The notes: generated by a model from the letters alone, not told the origin. Positions 28,687 to 37,847 are shown, counted from the stretch's first letter. The stretch is 45,881 nucleotides of DNA from Halalkalibacter urbisdiaboli (GCF_002156385.1 NZ_MVJM01000009.1:1-45881), one strand, 5' to 3'. Numbers and translations are program-made.

Positions 28687-29568
28687 ATGAATAGAGTCAT
28701 GTCAGATAAAAAGGTTATTGCCTTATATGTCCTACCAGCATTTATCCTACTCATGGTTTTAGTGTATGTTCCTATTGTTTTGACAGGTTACTATGGGTTA
28801 ATGAAATGGGACGGCATAGGTCGTATGGAGTTTATCGGGTTTAAAAACTATCAAGTGCTCCTAACAGATAGTATGTTTTGGAGTAGTGCAGGGCATTCTT
28901 TATTACTTGCAATCTTCTCTGTATTAAGTCTAGTTGGCTATTTGATCATCTCTCTTGTTTTAGCTGGAAAAATTAAAGGTGCAGATTTATTTAGAAAGAT
29001 TTATTTAGTTCCAATGTTACTTTCTTCTGTTGCGATTGCGCAATTGTGGATGAGAATATATCACCCAACAAACGGTGTTATGAATAGATTTTTAACTTCA
29101 TTGGGGATCGAGAATCCACCTTTATGGTTAGCCGATACAAATATTGTTTTATATTCGATCTTCATTCCGATTATTTGGCAATATGCTGGATTTTACATTT
29201 TAATATACTATGCAGCGCTTAGAAACGTACCAAATGAATTAGTAGAAGCGGCTAGAATTGATGGTGCAACGCCTTGGCAGATTGGTTGGAAAATTAAGCT
29301 TCCTCTTATTTCAGGTGTTATTAAAGTAACCATTGTCCTAGCCGTTGTTGGTTCATTAAAATATTTTGATTTAATTTATGTTATGACAGATGGTGGACCG
29401 AACGGAGCGAGTGAGGTCATGGCATCTTACATGTATAAGCAGGCGTTTCGTTCTTATAACTTCGGCTATGGTAGTGCAGCAGGTTTCTTCTTACTTGTAA
29501 TCTGTTTAGTGTTTACATGGCTGATTCGTAAGTTAACAACTTCAAAAGATGATGAAGTTCAATACTAA
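28687..29568 (+). CDS. Sugar ABC transporter permease (MalF/UgpA type)
   Basis: This 293-residue membrane protein has six helices and the cytoplasmic EAA loop EAARIDGATPWQIGWKIKLP, which docks on the transporter ATPase. LYVLPAFILLMVLVYVPIV forms the first helix. GGGAGAGAGG precedes the ATG. It pairs with the next permease, 14 bases downstream, to form the heterodimeric channel of a CUT1-type oligosaccharide importer. Confidence 0.94.
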   Translation: MNRVMSDKKVIALYVLPAFILLMVLVYVPIVLTGYYGLMKWDGIGRMEFIGFKNYQVLLTDSMFWSSAGHSLLLAIFSVLSLVGYLIISLVLAGKIKGADLFRKIYLVPMLLSSVAIAQLWMRIYHPTNGVMNRFLTSLGIENPPLWLADTNIVLYSIFIPIIWQYAGFYILIYYAALRNVPNELVEAARIDGATPWQIGWKIKLPLISGVIKVTIVLAVVGSLKYFDLIYVMTDGGPNGASEVMASYMYKQAFRSYNFGYGSAAGFFLLVICLVFTWLIRKLTTSKDDEVQY

Positions 29569-29582
29569 AAGGAGGACTGGCA

Positions 29583-30464
29583 ATGGGAATGAATGTGGAA
29601 CCACAAACAAATAAACCTACTATGTTTGAAAATGCCTTTTTTCAACGGGTAGCTAAAGCTTTACTTTATATAACGTTAATTGTTGTAGCTATTGTCCAAA
29701 TCCTTCCACTAGTATGGTTATTTCTGTTCTCATTAAAAAATAATCAAGAAGTGTTTAATTTAGCCCCACTCGCTATTCCAACTGATCCAAAGTGGGAAAA
29801 TTATGTGCGAGCTTGGACGGAAGGAAATATAGGTCAATACTTTTTTAACAGTGTATTTATTACTGTCGCTTCGGTAGTTTTAACGGTATTATTTGCAAGT
29901 TTAGTAACATTTGCGATTACGAGGATGAACTGGAAAGCAAATAAGCTAATGTTAGGTTTATTTATGGTTGGAATGATGATCCCGGTTCACTCAACGATTA
30001 TTCCTCTCTTTAATTTCTTTAATAAGATTAACTTGATGGACCATCCATTAGCGATTATTTTAACGTATACGGCATTTAACTTACCGTTAACGATTATGAT
30101 TTTACTCGGTTTTTACTATACGATTCCTCGTGAATTGGAAGAGGCTGCGATTATGGATGGATGTTCGATTCATCGTCTATTCTTCCAAATTATTTTACCG
30201 ATTACGGGACCTGTAGTTGCTACAACTGCGATTATTAATATGATTTACAACTGGAATGAGTTCGTGTTTGTTAATACGTTCATTAGTTCAGACAAGTATA
30301 AAACTCTGACAGTAGGTATTCAAAACTTCATAGGGCAGTACCAAACGGATTGGGGTGCGATCGGTGCCACATTAATGATTAGTATATTACCGATTTTAAT
30401 TGCATTTGTTGTGTTAAGTAACCGTATTGTAGAAGGGATTACTTCAGGTTCAGTAAAAGGATAA
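29583..30464 (+). CDS. Sugar ABC transporter permease (MalG/UgpE type)
   Basis: This 293-residue, six-helix membrane protein has the EAA loop EEAAIMDGCSIHRLFFQIILP and the terminal helix ILPILIAFVVLSNRIVEGIT typical of the second CUT1 permease. AAAGGAGGACTGGCA precedes the ATG. It is followed by the xylosidase gene 40 bases later. No ATPase gene is in the cluster; in Bacillus a shared MsmX-type ATPase commonly serves such importers. Confidence 0.94.
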   Translation: MGMNVEPQTNKPTMFENAFFQRVAKALLYITLIVVAIVQILPLVWLFLFSLKNNQEVFNLAPLAIPTDPKWENYVRAWTEGNIGQYFFNSVFITVASVVLTVLFASLVTFAITRMNWKANKLMLGLFMVGMMIPVHSTIIPLFNFFNKINLMDHPLAIILTYTAFNLPLTIMILLGFYYTIPRELEEAAIMDGCSIHRLFFQIILPITGPVVATTAIINMIYNWNEFVFVNTFISSDKYKTLTVGIQNFIGQYQTDWGAIGATLMISILPILIAFVVLSNRIVEGITSGSVKG

Positions 30465-30504
30465 TACCTTTAAATGGAATATATGCAACTAAAGGAGGAT
30501 AATT

Positions 30505-32115
30505 ATGGCGAAAATTCAAAATCCAATTTTAACTGGCTTTAATCCAGATCCTAGTATCTGTCGTGTAGGTGAGGACTATTATATTGCAGTCTCGACATTT
30601 GAATGGTTTCCGGGTGTAGGGATTTATCATTCGAAGGATTTGAAAAATTGGCGTTTAGCGTCAAGGCCTTTAAATCGATTAAGTCAACTAAATATGATGG
30701 GGAATCCCGATTCTGGAGGGATTTGGGCTCCGCAGCTATCATTTAGTGATGGTCAATTTTACTTAATTTATACGGATGTAAAGGTTACGGAAGGGCAATG
30801 GAAAGATTGCCACAATTATTTAGTTACGTGCGAAACAATTGATGGAGAGTGGTCAGAGCCGATTCATATGAACAGTTCGGGGTTTGATCCGTCATTGTTT
30901 CATCATGAAGATGGAAAGAAATATTTTGTAAATATGGTTTGGGACCATCGAGTAGGTAATCATAATTTTTATGGAATTGTTTTGCAGGAGTATGATCATA
31001 GTCAAAAGAAGCTTGTTGGAAAAAAGGAAGTTATTTTTAAAGGAACGGATATTAAATTAACAGAAGCGCCGCATCTATATAAAATTAATGATTATTATTA
31101 CTTATTAACTGCAGAGGGTGGTACGAAATACGACCATTGTGCAACGATTGCTCGCTCTAAAAATCTATGGGGACCTTATGAAGTTCATCCAGATAACCCT
31201 TTAATTACATCGTTCCCATACCCGAGAAATCCATTACAAAAGGCGGGGCATGCATCAATCGTTCAAACTCATACGGATGAATGGTTTTTAGTTCATTTGA
31301 CAGGACGACCTTTATCTAGAGAAGGTCAGCCCTTATTAGATCCTCGTGGCTATTGCCCGTTAGGAAGAGAAACAGCCATTCAACGAGTAGAGTGGAGGGA
31401 AGATTGGCCATATGTTGTAGGCGGGAACCAGCCTTCGCTTGAAATTGAAGGACCGAATATTCCAGAAGTTCAATGGAAACCAGACTTTGATGAGAAAGAT
31501 GATTTTAATACAGATACGTTAAATCGTCATTTTCAAACATTACGTATTCCTTTAGGGGAAGAGATTGTATCGTTAAAAGAAAACCCTGGTCATCTACGTA
31601 TTCACGGTAGGGAGTCTTTAACATCGAAGTTTACACAAGCATTTGTAGCACGACGTTGGCAGCATTTTCATTTTACAGCTGAGACGAAAGTGGCCTTTCA
31701 ACCAGAGTCTTTCCAACATTCTGCTGGATTAGTCAACTATTACAATACGCAAAACTGGACCTCTTTACAAATCTCTTGGCATGAAGAAAAGGGGAGAATT
31801 CTTGAACTGATGACGTGCGATAATTTCACTTTCGCTCAGCCATTACAAGGTAGGGAAATTGTCATTCCTGAAGGGATAGAATATGTGTATTTGCGAGTAA
31901 ATGTAAAAGCAGCTATTTATACGTATTCTTACTCTTTTGATGGCGAAGCGTGGATTGAAATTCCAATTGACTTTGAATCTTATAAGCTGTCTGATGATTA
32001 CATTCAAGGTGGCGGTTTCTTTACAGGAGCATTTGTTGGAATGCAGTGCCAAGATACATCCGGGGAAAATAAATATGCTGATTTTGATTACTTTATCTAT
32101 AAGGAAAATCGTTAA
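30505..32115 (+). CDS. xynB: GH43 beta-xylosidase (cytoplasmic)
   Basis: This 536-residue enzyme of glycoside hydrolase family 43, subfamily 11 type, is an inverting beta-xylosidase and possibly also an alpha-arabinofuranosidase. The five-bladed propeller opens with GFNPDPSI (catalytic base Asp15), GFDPSLF carries the pKa-modulating Asp128 and TEAPHLY the catalytic acid Glu187; these are one residue offset from the positions I recall for the Selenomonas enzyme. A C-terminal beta-sandwich (about 330-536) completes the active site. There is no signal peptide, so it acts on imported oligosaccharides. AAAGGAGGAT precedes the ATG. It ends the importer operon before a two-hairpin element. Confidence 0.93.
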   Translation: MAKIQNPILTGFNPDPSICRVGEDYYIAVSTFEWFPGVGIYHSKDLKNWRLASRPLNRLSQLNMMGNPDSGGIWAPQLSFSDGQFYLIYTDVKVTEGQWKDCHNYLVTCETIDGEWSEPIHMNSSGFDPSLFHHEDGKKYFVNMVWDHRVGNHNFYGIVLQEYDHSQKKLVGKKEVIFKGTDIKLTEAPHLYKINDYYYLLTAEGGTKYDHCATIARSKNLWGPYEVHPDNPLITSFPYPRNPLQKAGHASIVQTHTDEWFLVHLTGRPLSREGQPLLDPRGYCPLGRETAIQRVEWREDWPYVVGGNQPSLEIEGPNIPEVQWKPDFDEKDDFNTDTLNRHFQTLRIPLGEEIVSLKENPGHLRIHGRESLTSKFTQAFVARRWQHFHFTAETKVAFQPESFQHSAGLVNYYNTQNWTSLQISWHEEKGRILELMTCDNFTFAQPLQGREIVIPEGIEYVYLRVNVKAAIYTYSYSFDGEAWIEIPIDFESYKLSDDYIQGGGFFTGAFVGMQCQDTSGENKYADFDYFIYKENR

Positions 32116-32116
32116 A

Positions 32117-32253
32117 ATACCAATGGCTCCGTTCGCTACGCGCCTTACGATGAGAAAGGACTCATCGTAAGGCTTTTTAAACATGTAGTGTCTACAGTGC
32201 TAAGGGGGGATGTTCTAAAAGGTTAAAAATGAATCTTTTGGGACATCCCCTAT
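32117..32253 (+). repeat. Composite two-hairpin element, plus orientation
   Basis: Right after the xylosidase stop come AATGGCTCCG, a hairpin with arms CCTTACGATGAG and CTCATCGTAAGG, then CTTTTTAAACATGTAGTG, then a second hairpin with arms GGGGATGTTCTAAAAG and CTTTTGGGACATCCCC (G-U pairs in this orientation). It closely matches the element at 18636-18755 on the other strand. Hairpin one plus T5 should terminate the xylosidase transcript. The minus-strand PAS kinase gene ends one base beyond. Confidence 0.78.
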
Positions 32254-33348
32254 TTACATATTCTCGAAATTAGGTAATCTTACTGTGAAAGTTGTACCCT
32301 TTCCCAATTGACTTTCTACATGAATGGCTCCTTGATGGTTATTTTTAATAATATTATTAGTAACCATTAATCCTAAGCCGGTTCCGTTCTCTTTCGTTGA
32401 ATAAAAAGGCTCACCGAGTTTCTCGATAACATCATCTGGTATTCCTGCTCCATCATCCGTAACTTGAATCAAAAACTCATCATTTATATGTTGGACTTTA
32501 ATTACGATTGTTCCGCCATTTTCCATCGCCTCAAGCGCATTCTTAATAAGATTAATGAAAACTTGCTTAAGTTGGTGTTCAATACAATAAACCATAGCCT
32601 CAGAGGACGTGTCATAATCAGTTGCGATGTTAATATTTTTAATTAGAGCCTGAGGTTCCATTAACATAATCACTTCTTCAATTAGACTAGCTATCTTTTG
32701 GTTAGTATAATGTGATTCATGAGGCTTTGAAAACATTAACAACTCTTTAATAATGGATTCAATTCGATTAAATTCTGAATCCATAATGTCAAAATAGCTA
32801 TCATTATACTCTTTATTTGCTCTCATTAATTGGAAGAACCCTTTTAATGACGTCACTGGATTACGGATTTCATGAGCAACCCCTGCTGCCATTTGTCCAA
32901 CTAAAGAAAGCTTTTCCCACTGCAATAAAATTTCGTCTGTTTTCTTCTTTTCAGTCATGTCACGAAAAGTGATGACCATTCCGACATGCTTTCCTTGTTC
33001 AATCATTGGATTTGCTGTATATTCAACGGGAAAGTAAGACCCGTCTTTCCTCCAAAATATATCATCCTTTATAAATAGGTTTTCACCACTGTTTAATGCA
33101 TGATAAACGGGGCATTGTTGAAGGGGGATATGTTCACCTTCACGATTTGTGTGATGGATGAGGTTATGAAGATTATCACTTTCAAAATCAGTTATGGCAT
33201 AGCCAGTGAGGCTTTCAGCTGCCTTATTCCATAAAATAACTTTTGCATTTAAATCGATTCCGTAAATTCCTTCAGCCACAGAGTCTAAGATAAGTTGGTT
33301 AACATGACTTAGTCTCTCAATTTCGTTTTGCATTTTTTGGATCTCCAT
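32254..33348 (-). CDS. PAS-domain sensor histidine kinase
   Basis: This 364-residue soluble kinase has no membrane helix. It has an N-terminal PAS domain (VAEGIYGIDLNAKVILWNKAAE to VITFRDMTEKKK), a HisKA helix with GVAHEIRNPVTSLKGF (phosphorylated His), and a HATPase domain with INLIKNALEAM, VTDDGAGIP and GTGLGLMVTNNII. The architecture is that of Bacillus sporulation-type kinases such as KinE or KinA, which feed the Spo0 phosphorelay; this role is an inference. The ATG at 33348 follows GAAGGTGG; a TTG seven codons upstream lies before it. No response regulator gene is adjacent. Confidence 0.88.
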   Translation of the reverse strand: MEIQKMQNEIERLSHVNQLILDSVAEGIYGIDLNAKVILWNKAAESLTGYAITDFESDNLHNLIHHTNREGEHIPLQQCPVYHALNSGENLFIKDDIFWRKDGSYFPVEYTANPMIEQGKHVGMVITFRDMTEKKKTDEILLQWEKLSLVGQMAAGVAHEIRNPVTSLKGFFQLMRANKEYNDSYFDIMDSEFNRIESIIKELLMFSKPHESHYTNQKIASLIEEVIMLMEPQALIKNINIATDYDTSSEAMVYCIEHQLKQVFINLIKNALEAMENGGTIVIKVQHINDEFLIQVTDDGAGIPDDVIEKLGEPFYSTKENGTGLGLMVTNNIIKNNHQGAIHVESQLGKGTTFTVRLPNFENM

Positions 33349-33424
33349 TTTTCCACCTTCAACCTTCAAGAATATACTAATTATAACAGGTTAAGGAGAA
33401 AAGTCGAAAGTTAGGGAAAAAGAA

Positions 33425-33452
33425 AAGGCGGTATGGATATCCATACCGCCTT
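33425..33452 (-). terminator. Terminator of the spore-protein gene
   Basis: A perfect 12-bp stem (33425-33436 with 33441-33452) has a four-base loop and, on the minus strand, is followed by TTCTTTTTCC. Confidence 0.88.
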
Positions 33453-33464
33453 AAGCCATTTTTA

Positions 33465-33665
33465 TTAAACGCGACCTTGCATTTGTTGTTGAGCCATTTG
33501 CACTAAGCGCTTTGTGATTTCTCCACCGACAGAACCATTTGCACGAGACGTCGTATCTGCGCCAAGGTTAACACCGAATTCAGATGCAATTTCGACCTTC
33601 ATTTGATCAATTGCTTGTTGTACTCCAGGTACTAAAAGTTGGTTTGAGTTGTTGTTGTTTGTCAT
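33465..33665 (-). CDS. Alpha/beta-type small acid-soluble spore protein
   Basis: This 66-residue DNA-coating protein of dormant spores begins with an Asn-rich stretch, then [22 protein letters not shown], which contains the GPR germination-protease site EIASEFG, and then [28 protein letters not shown], the family's second conserved helix. A GGAGTGATT site precedes the start. It has a sigma-G promoter and its own terminator, so it is transcribed alone in the forespore. It shows that the organism forms endospores. Confidence 0.97.
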   Translation of the reverse strand: MTNNNNSNQLLVPGVQQAIDQMKVEIASEFGVNLGADTTSRANGSVGGEITKRLVQMAQQQMQGRV

Positions 33666-33695
33666 GTTGAATCACTCCTTTTCATGATGTATTTG

Positions 33696-33724
33696 TAGTA
33701 TGTGAGGCTAACAAAGGATTATAC
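33696..33724 (-). promoter_or_regulatory. Sigma-G promoter of the spore-protein gene
   Basis: On the minus strand, GTATA (33724-33720) and CATACTA (33702-33696) are 17 bases apart, a full match to the forespore sigma-G pattern GHATR-N17/18-CATNHTA. The -10 lies about 30 bases from the start codon. Confidence 0.8.
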
Positions 33725-33756
33725 ATAAAGTTTTTATAAATTTTTTATAAAGAAAA

Positions 33757-34656
33757 TTAAGAGCTTATAAAGCTCCCGCCATTAATATGCAGAACTTGGC
33801 CAGTAACATAGCCGGAATCGTCTGAAGCAAGATAGACATAAGCTGGAGCAAGCTCAAAAGGTTGCCCGGCTCGCTTCATGGGGGTATTTACTCCATAGGT
33901 CGCCACATCTTCCTTTGAGAGCGTCGCTGGGATTAGTGGAGTCCATATTGGCCCGGGTGCTGTTGCGTTCACTCGAATTTGTTTATCGACTAACGAGAGA
34001 GCGAGTGAACGTGTAAATGTAACAATCGCTCCCTTCGTCGCGGAGTAATCAATTAACTCTGGATGACCTTCATAGGCAGTAATAGAGGCTGTATTAATAA
34101 TCGAACTTCCTTTTTTAAGATGAGGTAAAACAGCTTTCGTTAGATGGAAAAATGAAAACAAATTAGTATGAAAGGTGTTTTCAAGTTGTTTCGCTGTAAT
34201 ATCTAGAATGCTTTTTTGGACGAACTGTATAGCATGATTATTAACGAGAATATCAATATTTCCGAAACTTTCCATTGCTTTTGACACAACTTTTTCTGAA
34301 GCCTTTTCTTCTCTTAAATCGGTTGAAATCGTTAAACATTTCTGTCCAATTTGTTCAACTCGCTCTTTTGTTGCTTGAGCATCCTTATGTTCATTTAAAT
34401 AGACGATGACAATGTTAGCGCCTTCCTTTGCAAAAGCGAGGGCAACAGCTTTCCCTATGCCGCTATCCCCACCAGTAATAATTGCGACCTTATTAAGTAG
34501 CTTTCCGGAGCCTAAATAATTCTCATTTTCGGAAATTGGACGTGGATCCATTAAGTATTCAAGTCCAGGCTGCTGTTCTTGGGTTTGTGGTGGAAAAGCA
34601 ATTAGTTGTGTTTCGAGTTTTTGTTTTTTAGAATAGTAAGGGTAAATTGGATACAT
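33757..34656 (-). CDS. Short-chain dehydrogenase/reductase, YhdF/YdaD type
   Basis: This 299-residue oxidoreductase carries the N-terminal extension (about 45 residues, with PGLEYLMDPRPISENENYLG) characteristic of the Bacillus general-stress SDRs. It has the NAD(P) motif ITGGDSGIGKA near residue 59, LVNNHAIQF in place of NNAG, NTASITAYEG with the catalytic Ser, and YSATKGA with the catalytic Tyr and Lys. APGPIWTPLIP closes the active site. The ATG at 34656 follows AAGGAG by eight bases. No sigma-B promoter was visible. The substrate is unknown. Confidence 0.9.
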   Translation of the reverse strand: MYPIYPYYSKKQKLETQLIAFPPQTQEQQPGLEYLMDPRPISENENYLGSGKLLNKVAIITGGDSGIGKAVALAFAKEGANIVIVYLNEHKDAQATKERVEQIGQKCLTISTDLREEKASEKVVSKAMESFGNIDILVNNHAIQFVQKSILDITAKQLENTFHTNLFSFFHLTKAVLPHLKKGSSIINTASITAYEGHPELIDYSATKGAIVTFTRSLALSLVDKQIRVNATAPGPIWTPLIPATLSKEDVATYGVNTPMKRAGQPFELAPAYVYLASDDSGYVTGQVLHINGGSFISS

Positions 34657-34696
34657 AGTCAATTCTCCTTTTATAAGTTGATTTATTGTATTCGAG

Positions 34697-34755
34697 ACCT
34701 AATATTTAGGTGAAATCACTAAAAGAGATCAAAGTAGTTATTAAGGCTTTGATCT
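34697..34755. promoter_or_regulatory. Two inverted repeats in the SDR-mqnB divergent gap
   Basis: ACCTAA-TAT-TTAGGT (34697-34711) is a perfect short palindrome of operator size. AGATCAAAG (34726-34734) and CTTTGATCT (34747-34755) are perfect 9-bp arms 12 bases apart. The second ends 27 bases before mqnB and could be an operator or a leader hairpin. A regulator cannot be named. Confidence 0.4.
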
Positions 34756-34782
34756 AGTACACTTGACTAAAGGAGTCTTGCA

Positions 34783-35427
34783 ATGAAACGTATTCTAATT
34801 ATGACCTCGGTTAGAGCAGAACAAGAGGCGGTCGAACGTGGTCTAGGGACTGAAACGGGATTTGAAGTTGCAGTTGCTGGAGTGGGATTGGCGCAGGCAG
34901 CAGCTACGACAGCAGCAAAGCTTGCAGTGGAACACTATGATTTAGTCATAAATGCCGGAATCGCAGGTGGCTTTGTTGGACGAGCTAGTATTGGCTCTAT
35001 TGTTGTTGCAAATGAAATAATTGCAGCTGATTTGGGGGCTGAGACTGCTGAAGGATTCCGTAGCTTGGAAGATCTGAAGTTAGGGTATTCATGGGTATCC
35101 GTTGAAGTTGCAGCGGCGGATTCTATTGTAGAAGCATTAAAAAGGACGGGACTTGCAGTAGGGTCTGGACCGATATTAACTCTTTCGACAGTAACGGGAA
35201 CAGCGAATACAGCTGAAGAATTGCTTGTGAGACACCCAAATGCAGTTGCGGAGGCAATGGAGGGATTCGGAGTAGCTGTCGCTGCAAAGCAATTTAATAT
35301 TCCTGTTCTTGAAATACGTACAATATCTAATCTTGTTGGGCCGCGTGATCGTGAAGCGTGGCGATTGAAAGAAGCATTAGTATCACTTGAGTTAGCAAGT
35401 TCAGTTTTAGCGGAGGTTTTGCGATGA
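34783..35427 (+). CDS. mqnB: Futalosine hydrolase MqnB
   Basis: MqnB cleaves futalosine to dehypoxanthine futalosine and hypoxanthine in the alternative menaquinone pathway. The 214-residue protein has the PNP/MTAN nucleosidase fold: VAGVGLAQAAATTAAKL, NAGIAGGFVGR near residue 58, and AEAMEGFGVA with the substrate-binding MEG. The paired IRTISNLVGPRDREAW near the C terminus is typical of MqnB rather than MTA/SAH nucleosidase. AAAGGAG precedes the ATG. It overlaps mqnD by four bases, which supports the assignment. Confidence 0.93.
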   Translation: MKRILIMTSVRAEQEAVERGLGTETGFEVAVAGVGLAQAAATTAAKLAVEHYDLVINAGIAGGFVGRASIGSIVVANEIIAADLGAETAEGFRSLEDLKLGYSWVSVEVAAADSIVEALKRTGLAVGSGPILTLSTVTGTANTAEELLVRHPNAVAEAMEGFGVAVAAKQFNIPVLEIRTISNLVGPRDREAWRLKEALVSLELASSVLAEVLR

Positions 35428-36257
35428 ATATAGCATTTTCACCTTGTCCAAATGATACATTTGTTTTTCACGCATGGGTGCATGGACGTATCCCAGGTGC
35501 ACCTCCTTTAGATGTGACATACGCCGATATTAATATAACAAATCACTGGGCTGCTGAGGGAAAAGGACCTGAAGTCCAGAAAATTTCCTTTGCCGCTTTG
35601 CCGTGGGTTTTAAAAGATTATGCACTTATTCCTTGTGGTGGTGCGCTCGGTAGGGGGTGTGGACCTCTAGTTTTAACTTCTTCAACTACTACGGATCCGA
35701 AGGCCCTGTCAGGTAAACGGATTGCGGTTCCAAGCGAGCGTTCAACAGCTTATTTACTCTTTCGCCTTTGGGCTTCTCAGAATGTACCTGGTGGTATAGG
35801 GGAAATTGTTGTGATGCCTTTTCATGAGATTATGCCTGCTGTTCGAGACAAAAAAATTGATGCTGGTTTAGTGATTCATGAAGCTCGATTTACATATCAA
35901 AACTACGGTCTAAACATGATGAGAGATTTAGGGAGCTGGTGGGAAGAGGATACACAGTTGCCTATCCCTCTTGGAGCAATTATTGCGCACCGTTCTCTTG
36001 AACAAAATGCGATAGCTAACTGGATTAGAGCATCTGTTGAATACGCATGGTCTCATCCGAATGAATCGAAAACGTATATTATGGAGCATGCGCAAGAGCT
36101 ATCTACTGAAGTGGCTCAAGCCCATATTGATCTCTATGTTAATTCTTTTACTGCTGATTTAGGGGAAGAAGGCTTTGCGGCAATTGAGTCACTTTTAGTT
36201 CGTGCAGCAAAAGAGCGACTCGTTCCAGAATTTGACCTATCATTATTACGAAAATAG
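35424..36257 (+). CDS. mqnD: 1,4-dihydroxy-6-naphthoate synthase MqnD
   Basis: MqnD converts cyclic dehypoxanthine futalosine to 1,4-dihydroxy-6-naphthoate. The 277-residue protein has the periplasmic-binding-protein-like fold, opens FSPCPNDTFVFHAWVHG (family signature), and has KISFAALPW, GGALGRGCGPLV, a ligand loop VPSERSTAYLLFRLW, and GLVIHEARFTY with a conserved His. It ends at a terminator. Neither mqnA, mqnC nor mqnE is in this window, so the rest of the pathway must lie elsewhere. Confidence 0.95.
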   Translation: MNIAFSPCPNDTFVFHAWVHGRIPGAPPLDVTYADINITNHWAAEGKGPEVQKISFAALPWVLKDYALIPCGGALGRGCGPLVLTSSTTTDPKALSGKRIAVPSERSTAYLLFRLWASQNVPGGIGEIVVMPFHEIMPAVRDKKIDAGLVIHEARFTYQNYGLNMMRDLGSWWEEDTQLPIPLGAIIAHRSLEQNAIANWIRASVEYAWSHPNESKTYIMEHAQELSTEVAQAHIDLYVNSFTADLGEEGFAAIESLLVRAAKERLVPEFDLSLLRK

Positions 36258-36260
36258 TGA

Positions 36261-36293
36261 AAAAACCAGTGTTGATTCAAACACTGGTTTTTT
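36261..36293. terminator. Terminator between mqnD and nrnB
   Basis: AAAAACCAGTGTT pairs with AACACTGGTTTTT (13 pairs, 36261-36273 with about 36280-36292), with A- and T-runs at both sides, so it can serve both convergent genes. Confidence 0.88.
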
Positions 36294-36296
36294 CAT

Positions 36297-37550
36297 TTAA
36301 TGTGGGAAGGTTTGTTCAGTATCACTTGTATTATCTCGAATGAATGTAAGTGAATTGGCATACGCATTCAGTTGTTTTCTCCGAATGACGTTTTGTGCGA
36401 TAAATTGAACATAACGTTCATCTCTAGCCAACCATGCTAAATGATTTCGTTTTAGTTCACGCTCCGCTTCTTCAAAGGAACCAAACGTCTGGATTTGTTC
36501 ATCATTTTGCTCCAGTACCCATTCTTCTTCATCGACTGGGTAGATAAAGAAGTGGTGATCCTCGTGGTTGATATATAACGAACCATTTTTCGAATGCTTT
36601 AGATTATAGTGATTTCTAAAAGCATCCAGTCGTAAAGGTTCGATGGTAAAGGGCTTTGCAACAAAGCTATCGTAGGCCTCTTCAGTTAATGTAGAGCCAG
36701 CGGCTTTTGCATGCCCGCCTCCGCCATAATACCCAGCAATATCGGAGACGTCAATGTCATCATGGATCGTACGGAAGCTCATTTTCTTACTACCGACGTT
36801 TAAAATGGCAATATAATCAAGGTGAGGACTATCCTTTCCTAAATCATTTCCAAGCTCTGAATGATAGGATTCGGCATGAACGATACCTACACAGTAATCA
36901 CCAATAAAGGTTTGAACAAGCTCTCGTCTCTTCCGCCGAATATACCGTTCAATTTTCGTTTCTTCCATTTCTAACAGCTTTTGTTCAAACTCATCGAAGG
37001 CGAAATGCTCGTTTTCTTGAAGGCGTTTCACCATTCTTTCTTCAAATTCATCAATCGACAGCATAAAAAATAAATCATTTAAGCGTTTGGCATCCATTGT
37101 TTGGTTTTTGTCCCATTCCCATGTATCCCATTGTCGAACGAGTTCGACAAATTCATCAACTGCGTCAGAACGCTTAATGAAGCCACGTTCAAGTAAATGT
37201 TCATAGTATAAGGACGTTGCTGCTGCAAGTCGACCATCCTCATATTCAACCGTAATTTGACCCCATTTATAGTCATTAAAGTGAAGGGCTGTTTTATGAT
37301 GGTCCAGCAATGTAATTTTACCTTGATTTTGATAAAACGCATCAAGACGAGCTTCGTTTTCCTTGTTTACCGAAAGATCGGTAATCCATAATTCATCCTC
37401 TGATAAATCCCTTTCCAAAACTCTTGCAATTTGTAAGTCCAAACCTTGTACTGAGTTGTAGCGAATATCGATTTCTCTTCCAAAGGCTAAACGCCCAAGA
37501 ATTCCACAGCTTACACCATCTAGGTCATTATGAGTATACAATCGGTACAT
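36297..37550 (-). CDS. nrnB: DHH-family phosphodiesterase, NrnB-like
   Basis: This 417-residue protein has DHH and DHHA1 domains. Metal-binding motifs are HNDLDGVSCG (residues 7-16), WITDLSVN, LDHHKTAL near residue 82 and an Asp in the RQWDTWEWD segment; GGGGHAKAAGS is the DHHA1 nucleotide-binding loop. The family degrades short RNAs (nanoRNA) or pAp; the opening MYRLYTHNDLDGV resembles B. subtilis NrnB (YngD). The last 90 residues beyond DHHA1 are a less conserved extension. GGAGGGGAAATA precedes the ATG. It is monocistronic. Confidence 0.85.
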   Translation of the reverse strand: MYRLYTHNDLDGVSCGILGRLAFGREIDIRYNSVQGLDLQIARVLERDLSEDELWITDLSVNKENEARLDAFYQNQGKITLLDHHKTALHFNDYKWGQITVEYEDGRLAAATSLYYEHLLERGFIKRSDAVDEFVELVRQWDTWEWDKNQTMDAKRLNDLFFMLSIDEFEERMVKRLQENEHFAFDEFEQKLLEMEETKIERYIRRKRRELVQTFIGDYCVGIVHAESYHSELGNDLGKDSPHLDYIAILNVGSKKMSFRTIHDDIDVSDIAGYYGGGGHAKAAGSTLTEEAYDSFVAKPFTIEPLRLDAFRNHYNLKHSKNGSLYINHEDHHFFIYPVDEEEWVLEQNDEQIQTFGSFEEAERELKRNHLAWLARDERYVQFIAQNVIRRKQLNAYANSLTFIRDNTSDTEQTFPH

Positions 37551-37847
37551 TATTTCCCCTCCTATTCCTTTGTTAGTATGCTTCCTATATAAATGAATTA
37601 TGGAAATATAGAAGCTGAAATTTTATGTCAACTTAAAAAAGTACAAGCTGTTTCCATTTTTTAGGTTTCGTTCTGTGTTTTAATTGGTATAGTTAAAAAG
37701 TATTTTCTAAATCGTTTCTGCCGTTGAGCTTTACCATTAAGTACAAAAACCAATCAAAATTGGTAAAGCAAATGTAACGTAAAATAGGACTAATAGGTGA
37801 TATGATGGAAGATGAGTGGCTACCGTATGAGAAATGGAGGCAGAGTG
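37551..37847. promoter_or_regulatory. Divergent nrnB-moxR region with alternative hairpins
   Basis: No gene is present. GCTTTACCA (37728-37736) is a perfect inverted repeat of TGGTAAAGC (37761-37769). ACCAAT (37749-37754) pairs with ATTGGT (37759-37764). The two hairpins share TGGT and cannot form together. They lie 78 bases before the moxR start. I find no clear sigma-A promoter pair. Confidence 0.4.
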
